Assembly: GCF_023555375.1 (NCBI RefSeq)
Contig: NZ_JAJSEE010000006.1
Span: 119,279-183,278 of the forward strand
Length of the DNA: 64,000 nt
From: Guyparkeria hydrothermalis
GTDB taxonomy: Bacteria > Pseudomonadota > Gammaproteobacteria > Halothiobacillales > Halothiobacillaceae
Direction: 5' to 3'
Shown here: piece after piece, positions 21,474-31,343 of the stretch
Numbering within the stretch: the stretch's first letter is position 1
How the letters are laid out: each line of letters begins with the position of its first letter
The notes under the pieces: generated by a model
Seen by the model: only the letters and a program-made list of their open reading frames with translations
The model's database searches: none
Told to the model about the DNA's origin: nothing
Position numbers and translations under genes: made by a program

Positions 21474-23683
21474 TGAATCGATTCCAGACCAGCCCCGCCC
21501 AGGTCCGCGACGAACTGGCCCGCCTGATGGGCGCGGCGTTGCACGAAGGCATGAAGCGGTTGTTCGCCCAGGCCGAGCGGCAACTGTTCGACCTGGCCTC
21601 GTCGGAGACCGACAGCGATCGACGCGCCGAGGCCTTCGAGGCGATTGCCCTGTGTCGCAGCGAACAGGACGGCTTCTTCCGCGCCTTCGCCGGCGAACTG
21701 CAGAGGCCCACCGCGCCATGGCAGACGGCCGAGTGGCATGAGCTGATCGGTGACCGTACCCGTGCCCTGCGGTTCGAGGACGAGCTCGCCGAGGCCGGCC
21801 AGCGCTGCGGCATCGAGCACACCCAGTTCGAGGCCCGTGTCGGCCAACTGCACGAGGACGATCCGGACCATGTCCCCGCCGGGCTGTTCACCCTGGAATC
21901 GATCAGTCGGGCCTTCCTCGCCCAGACCCGCGACCTGCCGGAGACCGTACGCCGCCGCCTGATCGCTCACTGGGGCGAGCAGGTGCTGTTCCGGCTTACC
22001 CCGATCTACTCGGTGCTCAACGATTACCTGATCCAGGTGGGCGTCCTGCCCGGCATCAAGCGTCTGCGCGACCCGCTGGCCGACGCCGCGCCCGCCGTCA
22101 CGCCGGCCACCGCCCAGCCGGCCATTCCGGACGTGCCGCAGCACGCCGGTCCGTCCCCCGACGGGCTCGCCGAGCGCCTGGTGCCCCTGGTGCGCGCGAC
22201 GATCGGCGGCGACGACCAGTACCTGTTCCGTTTCGAGCGTGACCACGATTGGCGCACCGAAGATTTCGCCGGCTTCATCATGGACCGGCTCGAGCCGACG
22301 CTGCCGATCGCCAACTGGCCGACCCGCAGCCGGGAAATCATCCGCCTGGTGGGCATGACCCTGAGCGACGTGCTCAACGACGGGCTGATCGATCCGCGCC
22401 ATCGCCGTCAGATTGCCACCCTGCAACTGGCCGTGCTGCTGCTCGCCGCCCGTGACCGGCATTTCCTCTCGGATGCCGACCACCCGATGCGTCGCATCCT
22501 CAACCTGCTCGCCCTGATCGGCTCCGACCCCGACCTGAAGCCCGATATCGAATCGACCGCCGCGATGCTGGTCCCGATCCAGCAAGCCGTGCTGGAAAAC
22601 CCGGCCGAACTCGATCCCCTTTCCGAGCGGTTGCGTGACATCTCGCGCGGCAAGCCGGTCGAGGCCCCGGAACCGGCGGTCACCCCGGCCCACGAACGCC
22701 TCGCCCAGATCGAGGAGCGCTGTCGCATCCGCGTGGGCAAGATCCTCGCCGGGCACGTCAACGACATGCCGTTGCGCGAGCCGACGCGCGCCCTGCTCGA
22801 CGACGTCTTCCAACCCTTCATGGTCCGCACCATGATCAACCAGGGCCGTCAAAGCGCTCCCTGGGCCGGCATCATCGGCCTGCTGCAGGATGCCCTGACC
22901 TTGCAGATCGACCCCACGCTGGGCCCCGATGACGTCAAGGCCTTCGGTCGGAACGCCTCCCAGGTCTTCAACGACAAGACCAGCGACGGCCTGCTCGCCG
23001 ACGAGCAGCAGGCGCTCGACGCCTTCCTCGCCTATCTCGACTCGCAGAGCCGAGAGGGCCTCCAATTCGCCGAATCGACGGCGACCTCACGCCCCGATTC
23101 GGCGAGCGACGCCCCGCGGGTGGCCACGCCGTCAGCGGCCGAGGAGAAGGCACCGGCCGCCGACGTTGCCGGCGAGACCGCGCCGACCGAAACCGAGACC
23201 GTCGCCTCCGACTCGCTGACCATTCCCTCACCGGTCGAACTCGCCCCGAACCACAGCGACTCGCCTGCCCAGAAGACCCCGTCGAGTCGCGGCGCGTCCG
23301 ACGAAACCGAGTCGGCCATCGACGAGCCCGAGGCCGATCAGCCCCCGTCCGAACCCGCCATTCCCACCGATGGCCTGCTGCTCGCCTCGCTGCCGACCGT
23401 GAAGGATTTCTTCGACCAGCAGAGCCGCAGCGAGGAATGGTTCGAGGTGTATACCGGTCCCGGGCGGGCGCTGCGCCGCCTGAAGATCCGTGACCTCGAT
23501 CCCGACAACGGCGTGGTCAACTTTGCCAACCGCACCGGTCAGGCCAAGCTCAGCCTGCCGGTCGCCCAGGTGCTCGACGATCTGTTCGCCGAGCGCACCC
23601 GGCTGGTCTTCGGCAATCCCCGGTTCGCCCGCTCGCTCGCCACGCTGCGCGCCCAACTGGAGGAGCCTCGCGATGAACACTGA
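21470..23683 (+). CDS. DUF1631-family protein
   Basis: A 737-aa protein I recognise as DUF1631, a family of unknown function from gamma- and betaproteobacteria. It is almost entirely helical, with an acidic, Pro/Thr/Glu-rich low-complexity linker at about 530-640. A C-terminal segment of about 95 residues has the outline of a small beta-barrel (GLLLASLPTVKDFFDQ, then RALRRLKIRDLDPDNG and FGNPRF). No transmembrane helix or catalytic motif is seen. It overlaps glgA by four bases and the PilZ gene by eleven, so the three are translated as a block. The PilZ neighbour suggests a c-di-GMP or surface-related role, which is inference. Confidence 0.7.
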   Translation: MMNRFQTSPAQVRDELARLMGAALHEGMKRLFAQAERQLFDLASSETDSDRRAEAFEAIALCRSEQDGFFRAFAGELQRPTAPWQTAEWHELIGDRTRALRFEDELAEAGQRCGIEHTQFEARVGQLHEDDPDHVPAGLFTLESISRAFLAQTRDLPETVRRRLIAHWGEQVLFRLTPIYSVLNDYLIQVGVLPGIKRLRDPLADAAPAVTPATAQPAIPDVPQHAGPSPDGLAERLVPLVRATIGGDDQYLFRFERDHDWRTEDFAGFIMDRLEPTLPIANWPTRSREIIRLVGMTLSDVLNDGLIDPRHRRQIATLQLAVLLLAARDRHFLSDADHPMRRILNLLALIGSDPDLKPDIESTAAMLVPIQQAVLENPAELDPLSERLRDISRGKPVEAPEPAVTPAHERLAQIEERCRIRVGKILAGHVNDMPLREPTRALLDDVFQPFMVRTMINQGRQSAPWAGIIGLLQDALTLQIDPTLGPDDVKAFGRNASQVFNDKTSDGLLADEQQALDAFLAYLDSQSREGLQFAESTATSRPDSASDAPRVATPSAAEEKAPAADVAGETAPTETETVASDSLTIPSPVELAPNHSDSPAQKTPSSRGASDETESAIDEPEADQPPSEPAIPTDGLLLASLPTVKDFFDQQSRSEEWFEVYTGPGRALRRLKIRDLDPDNGVVNFANRTGQAKLSLPVAQVLDDLFAERTRLVFGNPRFARSLATLRAQLEEPRDEH

Positions 23684-24068
23684 ACACGCGACCCGCGCCA
23701 ACGGTGAGGAGCAATATCGCGACCGTCGCGACTTCATGCGACTCGACAAGACCGGCACCGGCCTGCTGCGCCTGCGGGATGAATCCCACCCGGTGGGCAG
23801 CGGACGAATCGTCGACATCAGCGCCAACGGGCTCAATCTCTGCTGTGCCGCCGACTGGGCCGAGCGCGTGCGCCCGGGTAGCGGCGTCGAGGTGGTCGCC
23901 CGCCTCGAGGAGAGTGCCGAGCCGTTCTACCTGCTCGGCGAGGTGATCTGGTTCCGTCGCCTCGACAGCGGCGAGTGCCAGATCGGTATCGAGCTGCCGC
24001 TGCCCGGCGCGACGCCCGAGCTGCCGCACAACGACAATCGCGACTGGCGCGCGCTGTTCCTCGCCTGA
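23673..24068 (+). CDS. PilZ-domain protein
   Basis: A 131-aa protein built around a single PilZ domain. The RxxxR element is present as RDRRDFMRL near residues 17-25, and the second element is DISANGLNLCC (canonical DxSxxG) at about 48-58, so both c-di-GMP-binding motifs look intact. It would bind cyclic di-GMP in the cytosol and relay it to a partner, plausibly the DUF1631 protein encoded directly upstream. The ATG at 23673 lies inside the end of that gene, with GGAGGAG at 8 bases. Confidence 0.8.
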   Translation: MNTEHATRANGEEQYRDRRDFMRLDKTGTGLLRLRDESHPVGSGRIVDISANGLNLCCAADWAERVRPGSGVEVVARLEESAEPFYLLGEVIWFRRLDSGECQIGIELPLPGATPELPHNDNRDWRALFLA

Positions 24069-24195
24069 TCCCCGGGTCGTCCGGGTCGTCCGTGCCATTC
24101 GAATCGGGATGGGCGACCCGAGGCCGAGCGCGTCGTTGCGGGTGGCATTTGACTGACCCGCCCGCAGACCTGCCAAGGTTCCGGCCTGCCTGTTG

Positions 24196-24201
24196 TACAA
24201 T
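24196..24201 (+). promoter_or_regulatory. Candidate -10 element for purL
   Basis: TACAAT, one base off the sigma-70 -10 consensus, lies about 100 bases upstream of purL in the 231-bp gap after the PilZ gene. No convincing -35 partner stands at the right distance. Confidence 0.35.
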
Positions 24202-24299
24202 TCCCGCCCTCGATCCGAGCCACGACGCGCCCCCGCCAACGGCGGTGACAGCCGGCCCGTGCTCGCCACCCGACACACACCGAAACGCCCGACCGACCT

Positions 24300-27200
24300 A
24301 TGCGCATCATCACCGGTAACGCCGCCCGATCCCCGTTTCGACTCGCCAAGCTGCAAAAGCGGCTGGCCGCCATCCATCCCGGGATCGAGGCCGTGCATGC
24401 CCGGTTCGTTCACCTGGTCGATATCGGCGACGGTGGCGAGGTCGACGACGCCCGCCTGAACGAATTGCTCGATTACGGCGAGCGCACCGAAGACTGGTCG
24501 CCGGTCTGGCCCCGGGTCGTGGTGGCCCCGCGTGCCGGGACCATCTCGCCCTGGTCCTCGAAGGCCACGGACATCGCCCGCATCTGCGGCCTTGCCGGGG
24601 TGGAGCGTATCGAGCGGGGCATCGAGTTCGCGGTCGCCGGGCGCACGATCAACGCCGATGATTTCGACTGGCGACCGGCCCTGCTCGAGGCGCTGCACGA
24701 CCGCATGACCGAGGCGGTCTATGAGGACCCCGCCGCGCTCGAGGCCTTGTTTACCCACGCCCAGCCCACGCCGCTCTCCCGCGTCACGCTGGGCGACGAT
24801 GCCGTTGGTGCAATCGCCGCGGCGAACCAGCGCATGGGCCTGGCACTGAGCACCGACGAGGTCGAGTACCTCGCCGGCGCCTACCAGGACCTGGGCCGCG
24901 ACCCGACCGACGTCGAGCTGATGATGTTCGCCCAGGCGAACTCCGAGCACTGCCGTCACAAGATCTTCAACGCCGACTGGACCATCGACGGCGAGGAGCG
25001 CGACCTGTCGCTGTTCGCGATGATCCGCAACACCCACCAGCGCCATCCCGAGGGCACGCTGTCGGCCTACAAGGACAACGCCGCGGTCCTCCAGGGCCAG
25101 GACGGCACCCGCTTTGCCGTCAATCCCGTCACCGGCACCTACGAGATGGTCGACGAACGCATCGACTTCCTCGCCAAAGTCGAGACCCATAACCACCCCA
25201 CCGCGATCTCGCCCGACCCGGGGGCGGCCACCGGCGCCGGCGGCGAGATTCGTGACGAGGGTGCGACCGGCCGGGGCGGCAAGCCCAAGGCGGGCCTGAC
25301 CGGCTTTTCGGTCTCCAACCTGCGCATCCCCGAGCTGCCCCAGCCCTGGGAGGCGGCCACCGCGGACATCGGTCGCCCGGACCGTATCGTCAGCCCGCTG
25401 GAGATCATGCTCGACGGCCCGATCGGCGCGGCGGCCTTCAACAACGAGTTCGGCCGTCCCGCCCTGGGCGGCTATTTCCGCACGCTCGAGATGAACACCG
25501 GCGACGACGAGGGCGCGCACCAGCGCCACGCCTGGGGCTACCACAAGCCGATCATGATTGCCGGCGGCGTCGGCGTGATCCGCCCCAACCTGATCGAAAA
25601 GGAACCGATCGCCCCGGGCCACCTGCTGATCGTGCTGGGCGGCCCGGCCATGCAGATCGGTCTGGGCGGGGGCGCGGCCTCCTCGCAGGATTCCGGCGCC
25701 GGCCACGCCGAGCTCGATTTCGCCTCGGTCCAGCGCGCCAACCCGGAGATGGAACGCCGCGTCCAGGAGGTAATCGACCGCTGCATCTCGCTCGGGGACA
25801 CCAACCCGATCGTCTCGATCCACGACGTTGGCGCCGGCGGCCTGTCCAACGCCCTGCCCGAGCTGATCAACGACGCCGGCATGGGCGGCAGCTTCGATCT
25901 CCGCCAGATTCCCAACGACGAGCCGGGCATGTCGCCGCTGGCCATCTGGTGCAACGAATCGCAGGAGCGCTACGTGCTCGCGATCCAGCCGGGTGACCTC
26001 GAACGCTTCGCCGCCCTGTGCGAGCGGGAGCGCGCCCCGTTCGCCGTGGTCGGCACCGCCACGGCCGAGCAGCACCTGCGCGTCGCCGACCCGCACTTTG
26101 GCGACAACCCGGTCGACCTGCCGATGCAGACCCTGTTCGGTCACCCGCCGAAGATGCACCGGAACGTGAAGCACACCCCCAGCGTCGGGCGTGACCTGGA
26201 CCTGGACGGCATCGAGCTCAACGACGCGCTCGATCGCGTGCTCGCCCTGCCCGGCGTCGGTGACAAGAGCTTTTTGATCACCATCGGCGACCGCTCGGTC
26301 GGTGGCCTGGTCGCCCGCGACCAGATGGTCGGTCCGGCCCAGGTGCCGGTGGCCGACAGCGCGGTGACCGCCACAGATTTCTATCACCATCACGGCGAGG
26401 CGATGGCCATGGGCGAACGGGCCCCGGTCGCGCTGCTCGACGCGCCGGCCTCCGCACGCCTGGCGGTGGCCGAGGTGGTCACCAATCTCGCCGGCACCGC
26501 CATCGAGGGCACCGACCGCATCAAGCTCTCGGCGAACTGGATGGCCGCCTGCGGCCACGAGGGCGAGGACGCCCGCCTGTTCGACACCGTGCGCACCGTC
26601 GGCATGGAATTCTGCCCGGCGCTGGGGATCAGCATCCCGGTGGGCAAGGACTCGCTGTCGATGAAGACCCGCTGGCAGGACGGCACGTCCGAAAAGACCG
26701 TCACCTCGCCGGTCTCGCTGGTAGTCACGGGCTTCGCCCCGGTCAGCGACGTGCGCCGCACCCTGACCCCGGAGCTGGTCTCGGACGTCGACAACCGCCT
26801 GTTCCTGGTCGACCTGGGCCTCGGTCAGAACCGCCTGGGCGGCTCGGCACTGGCCCAGGTCTACAACGCCACCGGCTCGACCACGCCGGACATCGCCGCC
26901 GCCCCCCTCAAGGCCTTCTTCGACCTGGTCCAGGAGCTAAACCGCCTGGGCTATCTGACCGCCTACCACGACCGTAGTGACGGCGGGGCGATCACCACCT
27001 TGCTCGAAATGGCCTTCGCCGGGCGCTGCGGGCTGGATCTGTCGATTGACGACCTGGGTGGCGACCCCATGGCCGGGCTGTTCGCCGAGGAAGTTGGCGC
27101 GGCCTTCCAGGTCAAGGCCGGCGATGCCGCCTTCGTGCGCGAACAGTTCGAGGCCGCCGGTCTGGGCGAGGCCCTGATCGAGCTGGGCCGGGCCACCACC

Positions 27201-28229
27201 GAACGCCAGGTGCAGGTCGACTGGCGCGGCAAGACCGTGATCGATCGCCCGCTCACCGAGCTCAAGGCGATCTGGTCGGCGACCTCCTTCCACATGAGCG
27301 CCCTGCGTGACAACCCGGCCACCGCCGAGCAGGCCTATGCCGCCGCCACCGACTTCGACGATCCGCAGCTGGCCGGCAGTCAGGCCAGCTTCGATGTCAG
27401 CGAGTCGGTCGCCGCGCCCATGATTGCCAGCGGCAGCCGTCCGCGGATCGCGGTGCTGCGCGAACAGGGCGTCAATGGCGAGGTGGAGATGGCCGCGGCC
27501 TTCACCGCCGCCGGCTTCGAGGCCGTGGACGTGCACATGGCCGACCTGATCGCCGGCCACCACGACCTGACCGACATGAAGGGGCTGGTCGCCTGTGGCG
27601 GCTTCTCCTTCGGCGACGTGCTCGGCGCCGGGTCGGGCTGGGCGCACGCCATCCGCTACAACGCCCGGGCCAGCGACGCCATGCAGGCGTTCTTCGAGCG
27701 CGAGGACACCTTCGGCCTGGGCGTGTGCAACGGCTGCCAGATGTTCTCGCAGCTGGCCGACCTGATCCCGGGGGCCGGTCACTGGCCGCGTTTCCTGCGC
27801 AATCGCTCCGAGCAGTTCGAGGCGCGGCTCTCGCTGGTGGAGATCCCGCAGTCGCCGTCGGTCCTGCTCGCGGGCATGGCCGGTTCGCGCCTGCCGATCA
27901 CCGTCGCCCACGGCGAGGGCCGCGTCGCCTACCGCCGCCCCGAGGACGCCGAGCAGGCCTTCACCGCCCTGCGCTACGTCGACGGCCACGGCATCGCCAC
28001 CGAAAACTACCCGGCCAACCCCAACGGCTCGGCCGGCGGCGAGACCGGTTTCACCACCGAGGACGGGCGCTTCACCATCATGATGCCGCACCCCGAGCGG
28101 GTCTGGCGCGCGAGCCAGCTCTCCTGGCGCCCGGACCGCTGGTCGGCCGACCAGCAGGACCCGGCCACCGACCGCGGCCCGTGGCTGCGCCTGTTCGAGA
28201 ACGCGCGGGTCTGGGTCGACGGCTCGTGA
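24300..28229 (+). CDS. purL: Phosphoribosylformylglycinamidine synthase
   Basis: PurL converts FGAR, glutamine and ATP to FGAM in purine synthesis. This is the large single-chain form (1,309 aa) of Gram-negative bacteria: an N-terminal PurS-like domain, a linker, two AIRS-like ATP-binding halves (for example VETHNHPTAISPDPGAATG and HDVGAGGLSNALPEL), and a C-terminal class-I glutamine amidotransferase domain. The amidotransferase has the nucleophile in GVCNGCQM and the catalytic His/Glu in MPHPERVWR. The ATG at 24300 gives the usual MRIITGN start. It is not linked to other purine genes here. Confidence 0.97.
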   Translation: MRIITGNAARSPFRLAKLQKRLAAIHPGIEAVHARFVHLVDIGDGGEVDDARLNELLDYGERTEDWSPVWPRVVVAPRAGTISPWSSKATDIARICGLAGVERIERGIEFAVAGRTINADDFDWRPALLEALHDRMTEAVYEDPAALEALFTHAQPTPLSRVTLGDDAVGAIAAANQRMGLALSTDEVEYLAGAYQDLGRDPTDVELMMFAQANSEHCRHKIFNADWTIDGEERDLSLFAMIRNTHQRHPEGTLSAYKDNAAVLQGQDGTRFAVNPVTGTYEMVDERIDFLAKVETHNHPTAISPDPGAATGAGGEIRDEGATGRGGKPKAGLTGFSVSNLRIPELPQPWEAATADIGRPDRIVSPLEIMLDGPIGAAAFNNEFGRPALGGYFRTLEMNTGDDEGAHQRHAWGYHKPIMIAGGVGVIRPNLIEKEPIAPGHLLIVLGGPAMQIGLGGGAASSQDSGAGHAELDFASVQRANPEMERRVQEVIDRCISLGDTNPIVSIHDVGAGGLSNALPELINDAGMGGSFDLRQIPNDEPGMSPLAIWCNESQERYVLAIQPGDLERFAALCERERAPFAVVGTATAEQHLRVADPHFGDNPVDLPMQTLFGHPPKMHRNVKHTPSVGRDLDLDGIELNDALDRVLALPGVGDKSFLITIGDRSVGGLVARDQMVGPAQVPVADSAVTATDFYHHHGEAMAMGERAPVALLDAPASARLAVAEVVTNLAGTAIEGTDRIKLSANWMAACGHEGEDARLFDTVRTVGMEFCPALGISIPVGKDSLSMKTRWQDGTSEKTVTSPVSLVVTGFAPVSDVRRTLTPELVSDVDNRLFLVDLGLGQNRLGGSALAQVYNATGSTTPDIAAAPLKAFFDLVQELNRLGYLTAYHDRSDGGAITTLLEMAFAGRCGLDLSIDDLGGDPMAGLFAEEVGAAFQVKAGDAAFVREQFEAAGLGEALIELGRATTERQVQVDWRGKTVIDRPLTELKAIWSATSFHMSALRDNPATAEQAYAAATDFDDPQLAGSQASFDVSESVAAPMIASGSRPRIAVLREQGVNGEVEMAAAFTAAGFEAVDVHMADLIAGHHDLTDMKGLVACGGFSFGDVLGAGSGWAHAIRYNARASDAMQAFFEREDTFGLGVCNGCQMFSQLADLIPGAGHWPRFLRNRSEQFEARLSLVEIPQSPSVLLAGMAGSRLPITVAHGEGRVAYRRPEDAEQAFTALRYVDGHGIATENYPANPNGSAGGETGFTTEDGRFTIMMPHPERVWRASQLSWRPDRWSADQQDPATDRGPWLRLFENARVWVDGS

Positions 28230-28277
28230 TCGAGGGCCTGTTTTCCCCGACCTGCCGGTCGACACGGCGCGCCTGAC

Positions 28278-29198
28278 GTGACGCCCGCGATCACAGCGGG
28301 CGAGCGCGTGCCGCCCACGCTGATCCTGATGTCGGGCTCCACCTTGTGGGGCCTGACCTGGATCTGGCTCAAGTACGCCCATTCGCTCGGCATCGGCCCG
28401 ATCCTGCTGACCGTCATCGCCTACGCCGCGCAATGGCTGATCATCCTGCCGTTTGCCTGGCGCGCGTGGCACGAGCCGACCCGACCGCCGATCACGCGGC
28501 TGAACTGGGAGTGGCTGGCCCTGCTGGCCTTCGCCGCGGGCGTCTCGGGGGTGGGCTTTACCATGGCGATGGTCTACGGCGACGTCGTCCGGGCGATGAT
28601 GCTGTTCTTCCTGATCCCCGCCTGGGGCGTGCTGTTCGGCCGGTTCTTTCTCAAGGAACCGCTGAGTCCGGCGCGCATCCTCGCGGTGGTCAGCGCACTG
28701 GCGGGCGCCTTCCTGATCCTGGGTCCCGATTTTGGCGACGGCCTGCATCCGGCCGACTGGTTCGCGCTGATCGCCGGCTTCTCGCTCGCCGGTGCCAACG
28801 CCCTGTTCCGCTTTCTCCACGAGCAGCCCATCCCGATCAAGCTCTCGCTGATGCAGGGATCGACCGTGGTGCTCGGCCTGATCGCCTGGGCGGTCTCCGG
28901 CGAGTTCGGCGTGACGCCGACGCTCGCCGCGGTCGGGAGCAGCGCGCTCTACGGGGCGACCATGCTGCTGGCGGCCGTGCTCGCGACGCAATACGCCGTC
29001 GAGCGCCTGCCCGCCTCGCGCACCGCCATCCTGATGACCCTCGAGTTGCTGGTCGCCGTTGCCTCGGCGACCTGGCTGGGCGATCGCATCCACGGCGCGC
29101 ACATCTGGACCGGCGGCGCGCTGATCCTCGCCGCCGCCCTGCTCGAGGCGGCCACCGCCCGTCACCACCGCCCCCCGGTTGCGCCATGCAAGGGCTGA
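28278..29198 (+). CDS. EamA/DMT-superfamily transporter
   Basis: A 306-aa inner-membrane protein with about ten hydrophobic helices arranged as two EamA repeats. The first contains SGSTLWGLTWIWLKY and the second follows ADWFALIAGFSLAGANALFRF. Members export amino acids, metabolites or drugs; the substrate cannot be inferred here. The start is probably the GTG at 28278, 48 bases after purL. The 3' end overlaps the helicase gene by 13 bases, so that gene's translation may be coupled to it. Confidence 0.8.
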   Translation: MTPAITAGERVPPTLILMSGSTLWGLTWIWLKYAHSLGIGPILLTVIAYAAQWLIILPFAWRAWHEPTRPPITRLNWEWLALLAFAAGVSGVGFTMAMVYGDVVRAMMLFFLIPAWGVLFGRFFLKEPLSPARILAVVSALAGAFLILGPDFGDGLHPADWFALIAGFSLAGANALFRFLHEQPIPIKLSLMQGSTVVLGLIAWAVSGEFGVTPTLAAVGSSALYGATMLLAAVLATQYAVERLPASRTAILMTLELLVAVASATWLGDRIHGAHIWTGGALILAAALLEAATARHHRPPVAPCKG

Positions 29199-31207
29199 AC
29201 CCGCAACAGCAGGCCGCCGTGCGGCACATCGACACCCCGCTGCTGGTGCTCGCTGGCGCGGGATCGGGCAAGACGCGCGTGATCGTCGAGAAGATCGTCC
29301 ACCTGATCGAGTCCAAGGGCACGCCCGCGCGCGGCATCTGGGCGGTGACCTTCACCAACAAGGCCGCGCGCGAGATGGCCGAGCGCATCGGCCAGCGCCT
29401 GCCCGCCGAGCGCCGGCGCGGGCTCAATATCTCGACCTTCCACACCCTCGGGCTCAACCTCATCCGCCGCGAGATCCGCACCCTCGGCCTGCGCCCGGGC
29501 TTCACCGTGCTCGACGCCGAGGACAGCCTCAACCTGATCAAGTCGCTGCTGCAGCAGAACGAGTCGGCGGCGGGGATGATCGAGCCCAAGGAGGCCCAGT
29601 GGCAGATCTCGCAGTGGAAGAACGACCTGCTCACCCCGAGCCAGGCCATGCAAACCAGTGCCGACGAGGTCGAGGCCGCCTGCGCCTCGCTCTACGACGA
29701 CTACGCCCGGCAACTGACCGCCTGCAACGCGCTGGACTTCGACGACCTGATCAAGCGCCCGGTCGAGCTGCTGCGCGACGATGCCGAGGCACGCGAGCGC
29801 TGGCAGAACCGCGTGCGCTACCTGCTGGTCGACGAATACCAGGACACCAACGCCAGCCAGTACGAACTGGTGCGCCTGCTGGTCGGCAAGCTCGGCCGGC
29901 TCACCGCCGTGGGTGACGACCACCAGTCGATCTACGCCTGGCGCGGGGCACGTCCGGAAAACCTCTCGCACCTGGCGCGGGACTTTCCCAACCTCACCAC
30001 CGTCAAGCTCGAACAGAACTACCGCTCGGTGAATACCGTGCTCACCGCGGCCAACCAGTTGATCGCCAACGACCCGACCACCCAGCCCAAGACCCTCTGG
30101 AGCGCGGTCGGTCCGGGCGAGGCGCACCGCGTGCTGGTCTGCGACACCGCCGAGGACGAGGCCGAGCGCATCGCCACCGACATCCTGCACCGGCACTTCA
30201 AGGACGACTCGCCCTATCGCAACTTCGCGATCCTGTTCCGCGGCAACCACCAGGCGCGCCTGATCGAGCAGCAGCTGCGCAAGCTCTCGATCCCCTACAT
30301 CCTCACCGGCGGCCAGTCGTTCTTCGAGCGGGCCGAGGTCAAGGACGCCATGGCCTACCTGCGCCTGATGGCCAACCCGTCCGACGACGCCGCGCTGCTG
30401 CGCATCATCAATACCCCGCGGCGCGGCATCGGGCCGACCACGCTCGAACGACTGGGCCAGATCGCCCGCGAGCGTCACGTCCACCTGGCGGCCGCCGCCC
30501 GGTCGGTGACCGCCGCGCAACGACTCGACAGTCGCGTGCATCACCAGTTGACCCAGTTCCTCGACTGGCTGGATGCCACCCGGTCGCGCATGGACGAACA
30601 ACCCGCCGCCGAGGCGATGCGCGGCCTGCTCGAGGAAGTCGACTATTTCGGCTACCTGCGCGAGCAGGAGAACAGCGCCAAGGCCGCCGAGCGGCGCTGG
30701 ACCAACCTGCAGGACTGGCTGGAATGGACCGAGCGGATCGCGGTGGACAACGACTCCGGCGAGTCGCTCTCGCTGACCGAACTGGTGCAGAAGATGAGCC
30801 TGCTCGGCATCCTCGAGCAGAAGACCCGCGACCAGGACGACAACGCCGTGCGCCTGTTGACCCTGCACGCCGCCAAGGGCCTGGAATTCCCGCACGTCTA
30901 CCTCTCGGGCATGGAAGAGGATCTCCTGCCCCACCAGGACTGCCAGGAAGACGATCGGCTGGCCGAGGAGCGACGCCTGTGCTTCGTCGGCATCACCCGT
31001 GCCCAGCGCAGCCTGACGTTCACCCTGACCCGCCGGCGCCGGCGCTACGGCCAGTGGCGAGACGTCCGGCCCAGCCGTTTCCTCGAGGAGGTCGAGGCCG
31101 ACCTGCTGCGCTGGGAGGGCATCGGTGTGCAGAAGAGCGAAGAGGAGAACCGCGCGACCGCCGCCGAGGCAATGAGCGCAATCCGTGCCATGCTGGGGAA
31201 ATCGTGA
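29186..31207 (+). CDS. rep: ATP-dependent DNA helicase Rep (UvrD/Rep family)
   Basis: A 673-aa superfamily 1A 3'-5' helicase. Motif I is AGAGSGKT (about 26-33), motif Ia VTFTNKAAREM, motif II VDEYQDTN, motif III GDDHQSIYAWRGA, motif IV LEQNYRS, motif V LLTLHAAKGLEFPHV and motif VI FVGITRAQ. Overall length and the short C-terminus fit Rep, which helps forks move through protein roadblocks, better than UvrD (about 720 aa). The ATG at 29186 lies within the end of the transporter gene. The stop precedes a palindromic operator-like site. Confidence 0.9.
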   Translation: MQGLNPQQQAAVRHIDTPLLVLAGAGSGKTRVIVEKIVHLIESKGTPARGIWAVTFTNKAAREMAERIGQRLPAERRRGLNISTFHTLGLNLIRREIRTLGLRPGFTVLDAEDSLNLIKSLLQQNESAAGMIEPKEAQWQISQWKNDLLTPSQAMQTSADEVEAACASLYDDYARQLTACNALDFDDLIKRPVELLRDDAEARERWQNRVRYLLVDEYQDTNASQYELVRLLVGKLGRLTAVGDDHQSIYAWRGARPENLSHLARDFPNLTTVKLEQNYRSVNTVLTAANQLIANDPTTQPKTLWSAVGPGEAHRVLVCDTAEDEAERIATDILHRHFKDDSPYRNFAILFRGNHQARLIEQQLRKLSIPYILTGGQSFFERAEVKDAMAYLRLMANPSDDAALLRIINTPRRGIGPTTLERLGQIARERHVHLAAAARSVTAAQRLDSRVHHQLTQFLDWLDATRSRMDEQPAAEAMRGLLEEVDYFGYLREQENSAKAAERRWTNLQDWLEWTERIAVDNDSGESLSLTELVQKMSLLGILEQKTRDQDDNAVRLLTLHAAKGLEFPHVYLSGMEEDLLPHQDCQEDDRLAEERRLCFVGITRAQRSLTFTLTRRRRRYGQWRDVRPSRFLEEVEADLLRWEGIGVQKSEEENRATAAEAMSAIRAMLGKS

Positions 31208-31232
31208 CTCGAACTCACTGGTAATCATTTGT

Positions 31233-31249
31233 ACTAATGATGCATTAGT
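31233..31249. promoter_or_regulatory. 17-bp palindromic operator candidate before the RND operon
   Basis: ACTAATG and CATTAGT form perfect 7-bp inverted arms around ATG, in an AT-rich island 95 bases upstream of the RND adaptor gene. A second, overlapping inverted repeat (ATCATT/AATGAT, 31224-31241) is present. Size and symmetry fit a TetR- or MarR-family operator. No such regulator gene lies nearby. Confidence 0.5.
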
Positions 31250-31343
31250 TTGTCGGCGCAATGCCCGTGCCGATTTGCTATGCTCCACGCCCGATCCCGT
31301 GATCGCCCGTCCAGTTGCCTGCACGAAGGACCCGCGGAACACC

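Noticed and set aside
23550..26558. 1,002-codon open frame on the minus strand opposite the PilZ gene and purL
   Set aside because: It is an antisense shadow of GC-rich genes: composition dominated by Gly, Arg, Val and Ala, no motif, and purL on the other strand is unmistakable.
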